Below are positions 29,480-38,979 of a DNA stretch of 64,000 bases, in pieces (position 1 is the first letter of the stretch; every line of letters begins with the position of its first letter). Below the pieces are notes generated by a model. The model saw only the letters and a list, made by a program, of their open reading frames with translations, had not been told where the DNA came from and did not search any database. The position numbers were made by a program, and so were the translations under genes. Source of the stretch: Lachnospiraceae bacterium (GTDB lineage Bacteria > Bacillota > Clostridia > Lachnospirales > Lachnospiraceae); contig JAEEOJ010000031.1 in NCBI GenBank assembly GCA_016284175.1, positions 17,713 through 81,712 of the forward strand, read 5' to 3'.

Positions 29480-30694
29480 TTATATATTCGAAATATATCT
29501 TGAACCTTTTTTTATAATTTTACCGTCCATTTCAAGTTCAACGAGGGATATGCTTAAATCTTCTATGGAATATTTATCTCCGAGCTTTTGGTAAATGGTA
29601 TCAAGCGAACATTCATAATCAGAAATAATCGAAAGCAGAATATCCTCAAGACTGTTTTCTACAGAACCTGAAGAATTAAAAACTAAATCATCTATCTGAT
29701 TATTGTTAATATCTCTTTTATGAGAACCCACGAATGATCCGTTAACGTATTTAAATCCTTTATTTCTCAAATCCTGAATAATAGCTTCGCTGTTAACTGC
29801 TATTTCCGCTCCCGCTACAATCAGATTATTGCAGCCGTCAGACAAAGCATCTGTAATTCTTCCGGGAACCGCAAAAACTTCCCTGCCCTGATCCAAAGCT
29901 GAAGTTACGGTAATGTATGTACCGCTTCTTTTACGGGCTTCAACTACAAGAACAATATCGGAAAGGCCTGATATGATTCGGTTTCTCGAAGGAAAATAAG
30001 TTCTTAACGGCTCGGTCCCGGGATTGAATTCGCTTATGATTCCGCCGTCCTTAAGTATATCTTCAAACAAATCCTTGTTATCTTCAGGGTAAACAACATC
30101 AACTCCGCATCCTAAAACACCGAATGTGTTTCCGCCAACTGAAATAGACGCTCTCTGAGAAATTCCGTCTACGCCTCTTGCCATTCCGCTTATTATCTGA
30201 ACTCCTGCAGAACTTAATTCTCTTGCAAACATCCTTGCTGTTTTCTCACCGTAAGGCGAACACTCCCTGGCTCCTACTATCGCAACGGACGGTCTTTCTT
30301 CCTCAGGAAGTTTTCCCTTGTAAAAGAATAATAATGGCGGATCTCCGATATTCTTAAGTCTGTTCGGATAATCCTTCTTGGATAAATGCGTCCAGTGAAT
30401 ATCTTTTCTGATTAATTCCGCATAAAAGATTTTTGCATTTTCTTTTAGTTCTTTCTCTTCTTTTAATACAGTTTCTTTTATGCTTTTAAGCTTATTTAAG
30501 TCTTTTTCTTCATGTACCGATTCATTACTGTCACGAAGTATATTATCAAGATACATATAATCAAAATCCGTATGTAATGTATTTTCAAAATTGATATTTA
30601 GTTTACATAACTTATTTGCCAGTCTTCCGGAAAGGCCTTTTGCTTTTAACATATATGCGTATAAATCCTCGTTATCAATTATTTCTCTAATCAT
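29480..30694 (-). CDS. dprA: DNA processing protein DprA
   Basis: VGARECSPYGEKTARMFARELS, SGMARGVDGISQRASI, AVPGRITDALSDGCNNLI. Confidence 0.95.
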   Translation of the reverse strand: MIREIIDNEDLYAYMLKAKGLSGRLANKLCKLNINFENTLHTDFDYMYLDNILRDSNESVHEEKDLNKLKSIKETVLKEEKELKENAKIFYAELIRKDIHWTHLSKKDYPNRLKNIGDPPLLFFYKGKLPEEERPSVAIVGARECSPYGEKTARMFARELSSAGVQIISGMARGVDGISQRASISVGGNTFGVLGCGVDVVYPEDNKDLFEDILKDGGIISEFNPGTEPLRTYFPSRNRIISGLSDIVLVVEARKRSGTYITVTSALDQGREVFAVPGRITDALSDGCNNLIVAGAEIAVNSEAIIQDLRNKGFKYVNGSFVGSHKRDINNNQIDDLVFNSSGSVENSLEDILLSIISDYECSLDTIYQKLGDKYSIEDLSISLVELEMDGKIIKKGSRYISNI

Positions 30695-30704
30695 CTTTAC
30701 TCCT

Positions 30705-32249
30705 TTATAAATACAAACTGTTCATTCTGTAATTGAGTGCTTCGGACAAATGTTTTTTCTGTATATTTTCTGAGCCGTCAAGATCCGCGATTGTTCGTGC
30801 AACTCGTAAAATCTTATGATATGCTCTCGCGCTTAAATCCATAGCTTTAAAAGCCCTTTCAAGAAAGACTTCGTCTTTGGCATCAATTACGCAGTACTTT
30901 TCTATTTCTTTTACGGTCATCTCTGAATTAAAACGAATGCCCGTACCTTTGAATCTTTCGTTCTGAATATCCCTTGCAGCCATAATCTTCTTTCTCATTG
31001 AGGCAGAGTCTTCTTCAACTGTTTTCCCGGATTTTAAATTGTCGTATTCAAGCGGTTCTGTCTGAACGCAGATATCTATTCGGTCTAATATAGGTCCCGA
31101 GAGTTTTCCAATATAATTCTTAATCTGAGTTTCCGTACATCTGCATTTATTTCTGTCAGGGTAATAACCGCAGGGACAGGGATTAATCGCAGCAACAAGC
31201 ATAAAATCAGACGGATATTCAAAAGTTCCCGTGCTTCTGCTTATAACTATCTTTCTGTCTTCAAGTGGCTGTCTTAAAATCTCAAGGGCTCTTCTGTCAA
31301 AATGTACCGCTTCGTCCAAAAACAATACTCCTCTGTGAGACAAAGAAATAACTCCGGGCTTTGGAATATTACCCCCGCCCGAAAGCGCATTATCAGTAAT
31401 TGTATGATGTGGTGAATTGTAAGGACGTTTTACAACAAGTGAATCGAATTCTTTGATGAATCCTGCTATCGAATAAATCTTGCTGACTTCTATGCTCTCC
31501 TCATAAGAAAGGGGAGGAAGAATTGTAGGTATACGCTTTGCGACCATTGTTTTGCCGCAGCCCGGTGTTCCGATCATTAAGATATGATGAAAACCCGCCG
31601 CAGCAATTAAGCATGCTCTCTTAAGTTCTCTCTGCCCGGAGACTTCGGAAAAATCCACATTGTAATCGTACTGATTTGATTTAAAAAGTTCATCGATATC
31701 AATTTCTTCCGGAACATAATCAAGTTTCCGTTCCTCCTCATCCAAAGTTAGAAACCTTATTACTTCAAGTATGTTTTCCATTCCGTAGACTTCTATGCCT
31801 TCAATCGCAGCGCCTTCCAAAGCATTTACCTTCGGAAGAATTACCTTTTTAAATCCCTGGTTCTTCGCTTCAATCACGACCGGCAAAACTCCGTCTACAA
31901 ATCTTAAATCACCGTCGAGACCGAGTTCCCCTAAAAACAAAATTCCGTCTGTACTGCTCTGCCTGATTTCCCCCAAAGCAATCAGTAAAGATATGGCAAT
32001 AGGCAAATCGAATTTCGTACCTCCTTTCCTGATATTTGCGGGCGAAAGATTTACCGTGATACGTTCAGGCGGAATTGAAAACCCGTTATTTTTTAGCGAT
32101 ACTTTTACCCTTTCCTTTGCCTCCCTGACTTCAGAATTAAGCATGCCAACCATATCAAAAGCAGGCAGACCGTTTGACGCATCCGTTTCCACACAGATAA
32201 TGTAACTGTTTATGCCGTAAACAGTTCCCGAATAAACAAAACTAACCAT
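30705..32249 (-). CDS. comM: YifB/ComM-family Mg-chelatase-like AAA ATPase
   Basis: GTPGCGKTMVAKR, LSHRGVLFLDEAVHFDRRALEILRQPLED, NPCPCGYYPD; start 32249 with AGGGGG upstream. Confidence 0.93.
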   Translation of the reverse strand: MVSFVYSGTVYGINSYIICVETDASNGLPAFDMVGMLNSEVREAKERVKVSLKNNGFSIPPERITVNLSPANIRKGGTKFDLPIAISLLIALGEIRQSSTDGILFLGELGLDGDLRFVDGVLPVVIEAKNQGFKKVILPKVNALEGAAIEGIEVYGMENILEVIRFLTLDEEERKLDYVPEEIDIDELFKSNQYDYNVDFSEVSGQRELKRACLIAAAGFHHILMIGTPGCGKTMVAKRIPTILPPLSYEESIEVSKIYSIAGFIKEFDSLVVKRPYNSPHHTITDNALSGGGNIPKPGVISLSHRGVLFLDEAVHFDRRALEILRQPLEDRKIVISRSTGTFEYPSDFMLVAAINPCPCGYYPDRNKCRCTETQIKNYIGKLSGPILDRIDICVQTEPLEYDNLKSGKTVEEDSASMRKKIMAARDIQNERFKGTGIRFNSEMTVKEIEKYCVIDAKDEVFLERAFKAMDLSARAYHKILRVARTIADLDGSENIQKKHLSEALNYRMNSLYL

Positions 32250-32351
32250 AATACCCCCTAAAAGAAATAAAGAAAAATAAGCATGCAAAAAAGCACGCAA
32301 AAAAGAATCTTTAAAAGTTTATTTAATTGGTTTGGGAAAGAATAAGATTTT

Positions 32352-32391
32352 AAGATAAATCAACATGAATATGTTCGGAACGATTTATCTT
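32352..32391. promoter_or_regulatory. two-tier inverted repeat in the pilT-comM gap
   Basis: AAGATAAATC/GATTTATCTT 10-bp arms enclosing AACAT-gaat-ATGTT. Confidence 0.4.
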
Positions 32392-32411
32392 TTATGATTT
32401 TTATATTACAA

Positions 32412-32437
32412 AGTTCGGGCGAATTAACGCCCGAACT
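32412..32437 (-). terminator. hairpin downstream of pilT
   Basis: AGTTCGGGCG...CGCCCGAACT 10-bp stem then TTTG on minus. Confidence 0.6.
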
Positions 32438-32474
32438 GTTTGTTTGCAATATAGTTTTACGAACTTTAAATGAA

Positions 32475-33554
32475 TTAAAGCGGAGCCTGAACGCCCTTTA
32501 AGCCAAGCTTCTGAATCATGCCGACAGGGTCCTGAGCGAACTGTACAACCATTTCCTGGTCAATCTTACCTTCGAGGTAAAGCTGTGTAAGAGCTTCGTC
32601 CATTGTAATCATACCCATCTTTCTGTTGGTCTGCATTACGGACTGTAACTGGTGTGATTTACCTTCACGGATAAGGTTTCTAACAGCGTGGTTACCAAGC
32701 ATAACTTCGAATGCAGCTACACGGGAACGTCCGTCTGCCGTAGGAATAAGCTGCTGAGAGATAACCGCTTCAAGAACGTTAGCAAGCTGAACTCTGATCT
32801 GCTGCTGCTGATGAGGCGGGAAAACGTCGATGATACGGTCGATGGTTGATGCAGCACCGATTGTATGCAGTGTTGATAATACAAGGTGGCCTGTTTCGGC
32901 TGCGGTTACGGCTACGGAAATTGTTTCGTAGTCACGCATCTCACCTACGAGGATAATATCGGGATCCTCACGAAGAGCAGCTCTTAAGGCATTTGCATAA
33001 CTCATTGTATCGAAACCAACCTCACGCTGGTTAACCATTGCAACTTTGTGAAGGTGCAAATACTCGATAGGGTCTTCCAGTGTAATAATATGAGCATCTC
33101 TGTTGTTGTTAGCTTTATCAATAATTGATGCAAGTGTTGTTGATTTACCTGAACCTGTAGGACCTGTTACAAGTACAAGACCTCTTTTACGATTGTAAAG
33201 ATCAACAACGGCGTTGGGAACGCCCAACTGTGCAGGTGTAGGGATAACTGTATTAACGGCACGGAGAGCCATAGCTACAGAACCACGCTGACGGAATGCA
33301 TTTACACGGTAACGTCCGAGGTTGGTAACTGCGAATGACATATCGAGTTCACCTCTCTCTTCGAACATCTGCTTCTGATGCTCCGTCATAATCTGACCTA
33401 CTATATCCAAAGTATCTTCGGGTTTAAGTACAGGAAAATCCATGTTTAAAAGATGACCGTTAACACGCATTTTGGGAGGAAGTCCTGCTGTCAAATGAAT
33501 ATCTGACGCTCTGGAATCCATTGCAACCTGTAAAACCTCTTCAATTCTTACCAT
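32475..33554 (-). CDS. pilT: type IV pilus twitching ATPase PilT
   Basis: GPTGSGKSTTLASIID, ALREDPDIILVGEMRD, TAETGHLVLSTLHT. Confidence 0.95.
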   Translation of the reverse strand: MVRIEEVLQVAMDSRASDIHLTAGLPPKMRVNGHLLNMDFPVLKPEDTLDIVGQIMTEHQKQMFEERGELDMSFAVTNLGRYRVNAFRQRGSVAMALRAVNTVIPTPAQLGVPNAVVDLYNRKRGLVLVTGPTGSGKSTTLASIIDKANNNRDAHIITLEDPIEYLHLHKVAMVNQREVGFDTMSYANALRAALREDPDIILVGEMRDYETISVAVTAAETGHLVLSTLHTIGAASTIDRIIDVFPPHQQQQIRVQLANVLEAVISQQLIPTADGRSRVAAFEVMLGNHAVRNLIREGKSHQLQSVMQTNRKMGMITMDEALTQLYLEGKIDQEMVVQFAQDPVGMIQKLGLKGVQAPL

Positions 33555-33703
33555 AACTTAATGTCCCCTTTTCGTAACATTATAATTTTCACGAGTAATC
33601 CGCGACTTAATAATTATACCTTTTTAGAGTAAATCTTTCAAGTAATATCTATAAACAAAGCATTAAATAAAACTAATTTTTCCTAAAATAAACATGGACA
33701 AAC

Positions 33704-35410
33704 TTAATTATCCTGAGCTTTGTAATAAGCTTCAAATCTGGGCCTTGCTTTCTCGTAATAAGGCTTTAACTTAATGTCAAACTGCGTTCCCATGCCTTCC
33801 ATAATTATCCTGTCAGCTTCCTCAAAAGACATGCTTTCCTTGTATACTCTCTTACTTACCAAAGCATCATAAACGTCTGCTATGGCCATTATACGAGCTT
33901 CCAGAGGTATCTCTTCGCCTTTGAGTTTATCAGGATAACCTGAGCCATCCCATCTTTCATGATGGAAGTGAGCAACGTTTTCCGCAATCTTCTTAAATGC
34001 TTCGTCATCTGTGTCTTTTAGGATCTCGTGAACAATTCTCGCACCCTCTGCCGAATGGATTTTCATCTTTTCAAACTCTTCGGGCTCGAATCTTCCGGGC
34101 TTTCTTAAAATCACATCATCTACGGCTATTTTTCCGATGTCATGCATGGGCGCTGCTTTTATGATGCATTTGCAGAATTCGTCGCTTAATTTAAGGTCGT
34201 CGCTCTTTTTGATTTCATCTATGAGAATCCTTACGCCTTCGGATGTTCTTCTGATATGACCGCCTGTTGAATTGTCGCGGCTTTCAACCATCATCGCCAT
34301 CGACATTATGAGGTTGTCGTGCATTTCAACGATATGCTTTGTCTTCTCTATTACTTCTTCTTCGAGTTCCGAATTGTAGCTGTCAAGAAGCTTGATGTAT
34401 TTCTGATTCTGGGTATCATCTTTTAGGAAAATCTGATAGCCTCTTTTCCTCAAGCCATCGTACAGATAATTGATTTCGACGGTATAAAGAAGTTCATTCT
34501 TTTCATCTTTCGGGTCTTTCTTAATATACAGATCAGGTTTTTCGTTGGTTTCGTTTTTAAGATGTTCAACCCAGTGATTTAATTTCTTTTCGAATTCGGG
34601 AATCTTTGATAATTTGTCATCTGCCTTTAATTCGTCAAGTTCAGGGATTATGTTTCTTGCTGTTTCGTTACTTCCGAGATAATGGTTCTTAAAATCGACC
34701 GAAATAAAGCCTATCTCACCTGTCTGAACCAGGGACTCAACGACCATTTCCGTAACGTTATAAATAGACATTCTTCTTACAATCAGAAGATAAACAACCT
34801 GCGCAAGTACATATACAAGAGGCAGAACGTCTATTTTACGGCCGATGAAATTATTTCCGAAATATCCGATGAAGGCCAAAAGTTCGGGAATTGTTAAAAG
34901 CAATAAGATAGTTCTTGAAACCTGCTTTTTCTTAAAATACGCATAAGCAATCGTAAAAATACCGATTAACATATACGCAATAACCATCACATAGAAAAGT
35001 GTGTGAACCGGTCCGTAAACTTTTACGAATGAACCCGTGCTTTCATCGAAATACAAATCTTTGTAATAGTAAGTTCTGTGGCCGATTGAAAGAACAAAGA
35101 TATACATTATTGCATTGACGAAAAACAAAGCAAATCTTATATAACGGTTTACTTTCAAATCGCAGAGAGCCCAGACACTCATCGTGATAAAGAATGTCAG
35201 GAAACACCCGCCTAAATATACTATTTTGTACGCAATAATTACTTCATCGACACTATTCGCCAGGCTGGTTATAAGGTATCCTAAGTTTGCTATCGGAATA
35301 ACAATGAATATCGCAGAAATATTTATGTCATAATGCTTGTTCCAGACAAGAACATAAAGCATTGATAATGAAAGCGATAATGCGAACATTAATTCATAAA
35401 AAATATACAT
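33704..35410 (-). CDS. HD-GYP phosphodiesterase with 7-TM-like N-terminal sensor
   Basis: multi-TM N-terminus; HDIGKIAVDD, HFHHERWDGSGYP, GTQFD motifs. Confidence 0.9.
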   Translation of the reverse strand: MYIFYELMFALSLSLSMLYVLVWNKHYDINISAIFIVIPIANLGYLITSLANSVDEVIIAYKIVYLGGCFLTFFITMSVWALCDLKVNRYIRFALFFVNAIMYIFVLSIGHRTYYYKDLYFDESTGSFVKVYGPVHTLFYVMVIAYMLIGIFTIAYAYFKKKQVSRTILLLLTIPELLAFIGYFGNNFIGRKIDVLPLVYVLAQVVYLLIVRRMSIYNVTEMVVESLVQTGEIGFISVDFKNHYLGSNETARNIIPELDELKADDKLSKIPEFEKKLNHWVEHLKNETNEKPDLYIKKDPKDEKNELLYTVEINYLYDGLRKRGYQIFLKDDTQNQKYIKLLDSYNSELEEEVIEKTKHIVEMHDNLIMSMAMMVESRDNSTGGHIRRTSEGVRILIDEIKKSDDLKLSDEFCKCIIKAAPMHDIGKIAVDDVILRKPGRFEPEEFEKMKIHSAEGARIVHEILKDTDDEAFKKIAENVAHFHHERWDGSGYPDKLKGEEIPLEARIMAIADVYDALVSKRVYKESMSFEEADRIIMEGMGTQFDIKLKPYYEKARPRFEAYYKAQDN

Positions 35411-35415
35411 TATGT

Positions 35416-36540
35416 TTAATCTCCCAAAAAATCAGACCATACATAATTCGCCAGATCTCTTCCTTTTTCGGTCAGGAAAAGATGATTATCTTTTCTTTCA
35501 AGTAATTCCTCTTTTATATGCAAAGCGATTTTATCGCCATATACATCTAACGCAGATTTACCAAATGTCTTTTCAAAATCCGTCAGATTAACACCCTCGT
35601 TCATTCGAAGGCCTAAAATCATAAATTCAGACATCTGCTCATCTATATTCAGTACATCGAATTCAGTGTACACATTTTTGTTATCGGAATAGTTTAGGTA
35701 AACCTTTATATCATCTGTGTTTATAAAACGTGTTTCGTTCATAAAAGAAGCAGCCGAAAGTCCGAATCCAAGATATTCGTCCCTCTTCCAGTATTTGATA
35801 TTATGCTTACATTCAAAACCTTTTTTAGAATAGTTTGAAATCTCGTACTGATGATATTCGCTTCCAAGAATCTCAGGTATCGAATGAACCATTAGCCTTT
35901 CTTCTTCCTCGTTTGGAAGTTTCAGATTCATACCGTAAAAAGGCGTCCCTTCTTCTAAAATAAGGCTGTAAATTGAGATGTGCTCGGGGCTTAATTCTTT
36001 TATGATTTCAAGTCCTTTTGAAAACGTTTCAAATGTCTGCTCAGGAATTCCATTCATCAAATCTACATTGATATTATCAAATCCTTCTTCTCTTAAGATC
36101 ATAAAAGATTCATGAAATTCATTATATGTATGAATTCTTCCGAGTATCTTAAGTTCACTGTCCACAGTACTCTGAAGCCCCAGACTTATTCTGTTAATAC
36201 CAATCTCTTTATACGCTTTCGCTTTTTCTTTCGTAAGTGTACCCGGATTTGATTCCATGCTTATTTCAGCATTCGTATCAATTTCATAGTTTGAATAAAG
36301 GCAGTCAAAAAACCTCTTCGTTAAATCCGGAATAAGAATACTCGGCGTACCTCCACCCACAAAAACAGTATCTACAACATAGTCTTTGTAAGCTTCATTG
36401 TTCCTCTTCATCTCCACACAAAGCGCATTAATATAATTCATTTGCATATCTTTATCAGATGCAAACGAATTAAAATCACAGTAATTGCATTTCTTCACAC
36501 AGAAAGGAATATGAATATAGATTCCGAGTTTCTTTTTCAT
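35416..36540 (-). CDS. hemW: radical SAM protein HemW (coproporphyrinogen III oxidase-like)
   Basis: IHIPFCVKKCNYCDFNSF, GGGTPSIL. Confidence 0.93.
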   Translation of the reverse strand: MKKKLGIYIHIPFCVKKCNYCDFNSFASDKDMQMNYINALCVEMKRNNEAYKDYVVDTVFVGGGTPSILIPDLTKRFFDCLYSNYEIDTNAEISMESNPGTLTKEKAKAYKEIGINRISLGLQSTVDSELKILGRIHTYNEFHESFMILREEGFDNINVDLMNGIPEQTFETFSKGLEIIKELSPEHISIYSLILEEGTPFYGMNLKLPNEEEERLMVHSIPEILGSEYHQYEISNYSKKGFECKHNIKYWKRDEYLGFGLSAASFMNETRFINTDDIKVYLNYSDNKNVYTEFDVLNIDEQMSEFMILGLRMNEGVNLTDFEKTFGKSALDVYGDKIALHIKEELLERKDNHLFLTEKGRDLANYVWSDFLGD

Positions 36541-36566
36541 AATGTTTCAGTTTGGGACGTGTGCGG

Positions 36567-36646
36567 AGCACTTGGCGAGGTTTTTTCGAGCCTAGTGCGT
36601 GCCATGGGATTCCACTTGGTGAGGTATTTTCGAACCTAGTGGAAGA
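36567..36646. repeat. two tandem palindromic REP-like hairpins
   Basis: GCACTtGGC-gaggttttttcga-GCCtAGTGC followed by TTCCACTtGGT-gaggtattttcga-ACCtAGTGGAA. Confidence 0.85.
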
Positions 36647-36650
36647 CCTG

Positions 36651-36730
36651 TTCCGTTTTGGCTTTTTTGACCAATTGGGGACGGTTCTATTTTGGCTTTT
36701 TTTACCATTTTAGAACCGTCCCCATTTGGC
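36651..36730. repeat. REP-like palindrome with perfect 14-bp arms
   Basis: TGGGGACGGTTCTA (36676-36689) / TAGAACCGTCCCCA (36711-36724). Confidence 0.85.
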
Positions 36731-38541
36731 TATTTTTTATCATCAAGTTTTAATACAGACATAAACGCGGCCTGGGGTATCTCTACGTTACCAATCTGGC
36801 GCATTCTCTTTTTACCTTCTTTCTGTTTTTCAAGAAGCTTCTTTTTACGCGTAATATCACCACCGTAACATTTAGCCAATACGTCCTTACGCATTGCTTT
36901 TACGGTTTCTCTTGCGATAATCTTTCCGCCTACAGCTGCCTGAATAGGTATCTCGAATAAATGTCTGGGTATTTCGTCTTTAAGTTTCTCGCACATTTTG
37001 CGGCCTCTTTCATAAGCTGTATCTTTATGCACGATAAACGAAAGAGCATCGACTTCCTCATGATTTACGAGAATATCAAGCTTTACGAGTTCTGATCTTT
37101 CATAACCTTTAAGATCATAATCAAAAGAAGCATAACCTTTTGAACGGCTCTTAAGCGCATCAAAGAAATCGTAAATGATTTCGTTTAAAGGAAGTTCGTA
37201 TTTAAGAAGAGCTCTGGTCTCTTCCATATATTCCATACCAAGATATCTGCCTCGTCTTTCCTGGCAAAGTTCCATAATGGAACCGATAAACTCGGTTGTA
37301 ACCATAATCTCTGCAGACACAATCGGTTCTTCCATATAATCAATCAGTGAAGGATCAGGAAGATTCGAAGGATTGGTTAATTCAATCATTTCGCCTGCCG
37401 TTGTATGCACCTGATAAACAACACCGGGAGCAGTTGTTACAAGATCGAGATTATATTCTCTCTCAAGTCTTTCCTGAACGATTTCAAGATGAAGAAGTCC
37501 AAGGAATCCGCATCTGAAACCAAATCCCAGAGCAATTGATGTTTCAGGTTCATAATTAAGCGAAGCATCGTTTAACTGAAGTTTTTCAAGTGCATCCCTA
37601 AGGTCCGGATATTTTGCACCGTCTGCAGGATAAACACCGCAGTAAACCATTGAATGTACCTTTTTATAGCCGGGACAGGGTTCTTTGCAGGGATTCTTTG
37701 CTTCGGTAACAGTATCGCCTACTGCAGTATCCCTTACGTTCTTAATAGACGCCGTAAAATAACCAACCATTCCGGCTGTAAGTTCATCGCATGGAATAAA
37801 CTGGCCTGCGCCGAATGTACCGACTTCAACAACTTCACATGTAGCCTTTGTTGCCATCATAAGTACATTAGTACCTTTGGATATTCTGCCATCCATCAAA
37901 CGACAAAAAACAATTACACCTTTATATGAATCATATATTGAATCAAAAATAAGAGCTTTTAAAGGAGCATTCACATCTCCCTTGGGAGCGGGTATTTTAT
38001 GAACAATTGCTTCTAAAACTTCATCTATTCCAATACCGTTTTTCGCAGATATTAAAGGAGCGTCCTGAGCTTCCAGTCCGATAACGTCTTCTATCTCGTC
38101 GATGACTCTTTTAGGATCGGCGCTCGGTAAATCTATTTTATTAATAACCGGAAATACATCCAGATTGTGGTCAAGTGCAAGATAAACATTGGCAAGAGTC
38201 TGTGCCTCTATGCCCTGTGCGGCATCAACAACAAGAATTGCTCCGTCGCACGCAGCCAAAGACCTGCTGACCTCATAGTTAAAGTCAACATGCCCCGGTG
38301 TATCTATCAAATTGAAAATGTATTCGTTGCCGTCTTTGGCCTTATAAACGGTTCTTACAGCCTGTGACTTGATTGTGATACCTCTCTCACGCTCAAGGTC
38401 CATATTGTCGAGAACCTGCGCCTGCATTTCACGGCTGGTAAGAAGTCCTGTGCTTTCAATTATTCTGTCAGCAAGCGTTGATTTACCGTGATCGATATGG
38501 GCAACTATACAAAAGTTTCTGATTTTGCTCTGATCTGTCAT
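36730..38541 (-). CDS. lepA: elongation factor 4 (LepA)
   Basis: [42 protein letters not shown]-terminal [28 protein letters not shown]. Confidence 0.97.
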   Translation of the reverse strand: MTDQSKIRNFCIVAHIDHGKSTLADRIIESTGLLTSREMQAQVLDNMDLERERGITIKSQAVRTVYKAKDGNEYIFNLIDTPGHVDFNYEVSRSLAACDGAILVVDAAQGIEAQTLANVYLALDHNLDVFPVINKIDLPSADPKRVIDEIEDVIGLEAQDAPLISAKNGIGIDEVLEAIVHKIPAPKGDVNAPLKALIFDSIYDSYKGVIVFCRLMDGRISKGTNVLMMATKATCEVVEVGTFGAGQFIPCDELTAGMVGYFTASIKNVRDTAVGDTVTEAKNPCKEPCPGYKKVHSMVYCGVYPADGAKYPDLRDALEKLQLNDASLNYEPETSIALGFGFRCGFLGLLHLEIVQERLEREYNLDLVTTAPGVVYQVHTTAGEMIELTNPSNLPDPSLIDYMEEPIVSAEIMVTTEFIGSIMELCQERRGRYLGMEYMEETRALLKYELPLNEIIYDFFDALKSRSKGYASFDYDLKGYERSELVKLDILVNHEEVDALSFIVHKDTAYERGRKMCEKLKDEIPRHLFEIPIQAAVGGKIIARETVKAMRKDVLAKCYGGDITRKKKLLEKQKEGKKRMRQIGNVEIPQAAFMSVLKLDDKK

Positions 38542-38555
38542 TTTCTTAACTTAAA

Positions 38556-38587
38556 AAACTCTTCCACATGACGGTATGGAAGAGTTT
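38556..38587 (-). terminator. intrinsic terminator downstream of rpsT
   Basis: AAACTCTTCCA...TGGAAGAGTTT stem then TTTT on minus. Confidence 0.75.
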
Positions 38588-38607
38588 CTCATTCCTAAAA
38601 AATATAA

Positions 38608-38871
38608 TTAATTAAGTTTATTAACTGCAAGGCTTAAACGGGAAATCTTTCTTGAAGCGTAGTTCTTATGATATACGCCCTTGGATGTAGCTTTCTCGAT
38701 AACGCTTGTAGCATTTACTAATGCTGCCTTTGCTGCTTCCTTATCATTAGCATCGATAGCTGCATATACTTTCTTAACTGCAGTCTTAACGCCTGAACGG
38801 ATTGCTTTATTTCTCTCAGCGTTTCTTGCGGAAACTTCAATTCTCTTCTTTGCAGATTTGATATTAGCCAA
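38608..38871 (-). CDS. rpsT: 30S ribosomal protein S20, TTG start
   Basis: (M)ANIKSAKKRIEVSARNAERNKAIRSGVKTAVKK; GGAGG-taatagtc-TTG places the start at 38871 rather than the ORF ATG at 38886. Confidence 0.93.
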   Translation of the reverse strand: MANIKSAKKRIEVSARNAERNKAIRSGVKTAVKKVYAAIDANDKEAAKAALVNATSVIEKATSKGVYHKNYASRKISRLSLAVNKLN

Positions 38872-38979
38872 GACTATTACCTCCATTAAAAATTCTCAAC
38901 ATTAAATCCTGACACGGATGATTTAATGTACATACATTGATATATTATCAATACTTTATTATATTTTGTCAACAACAAA

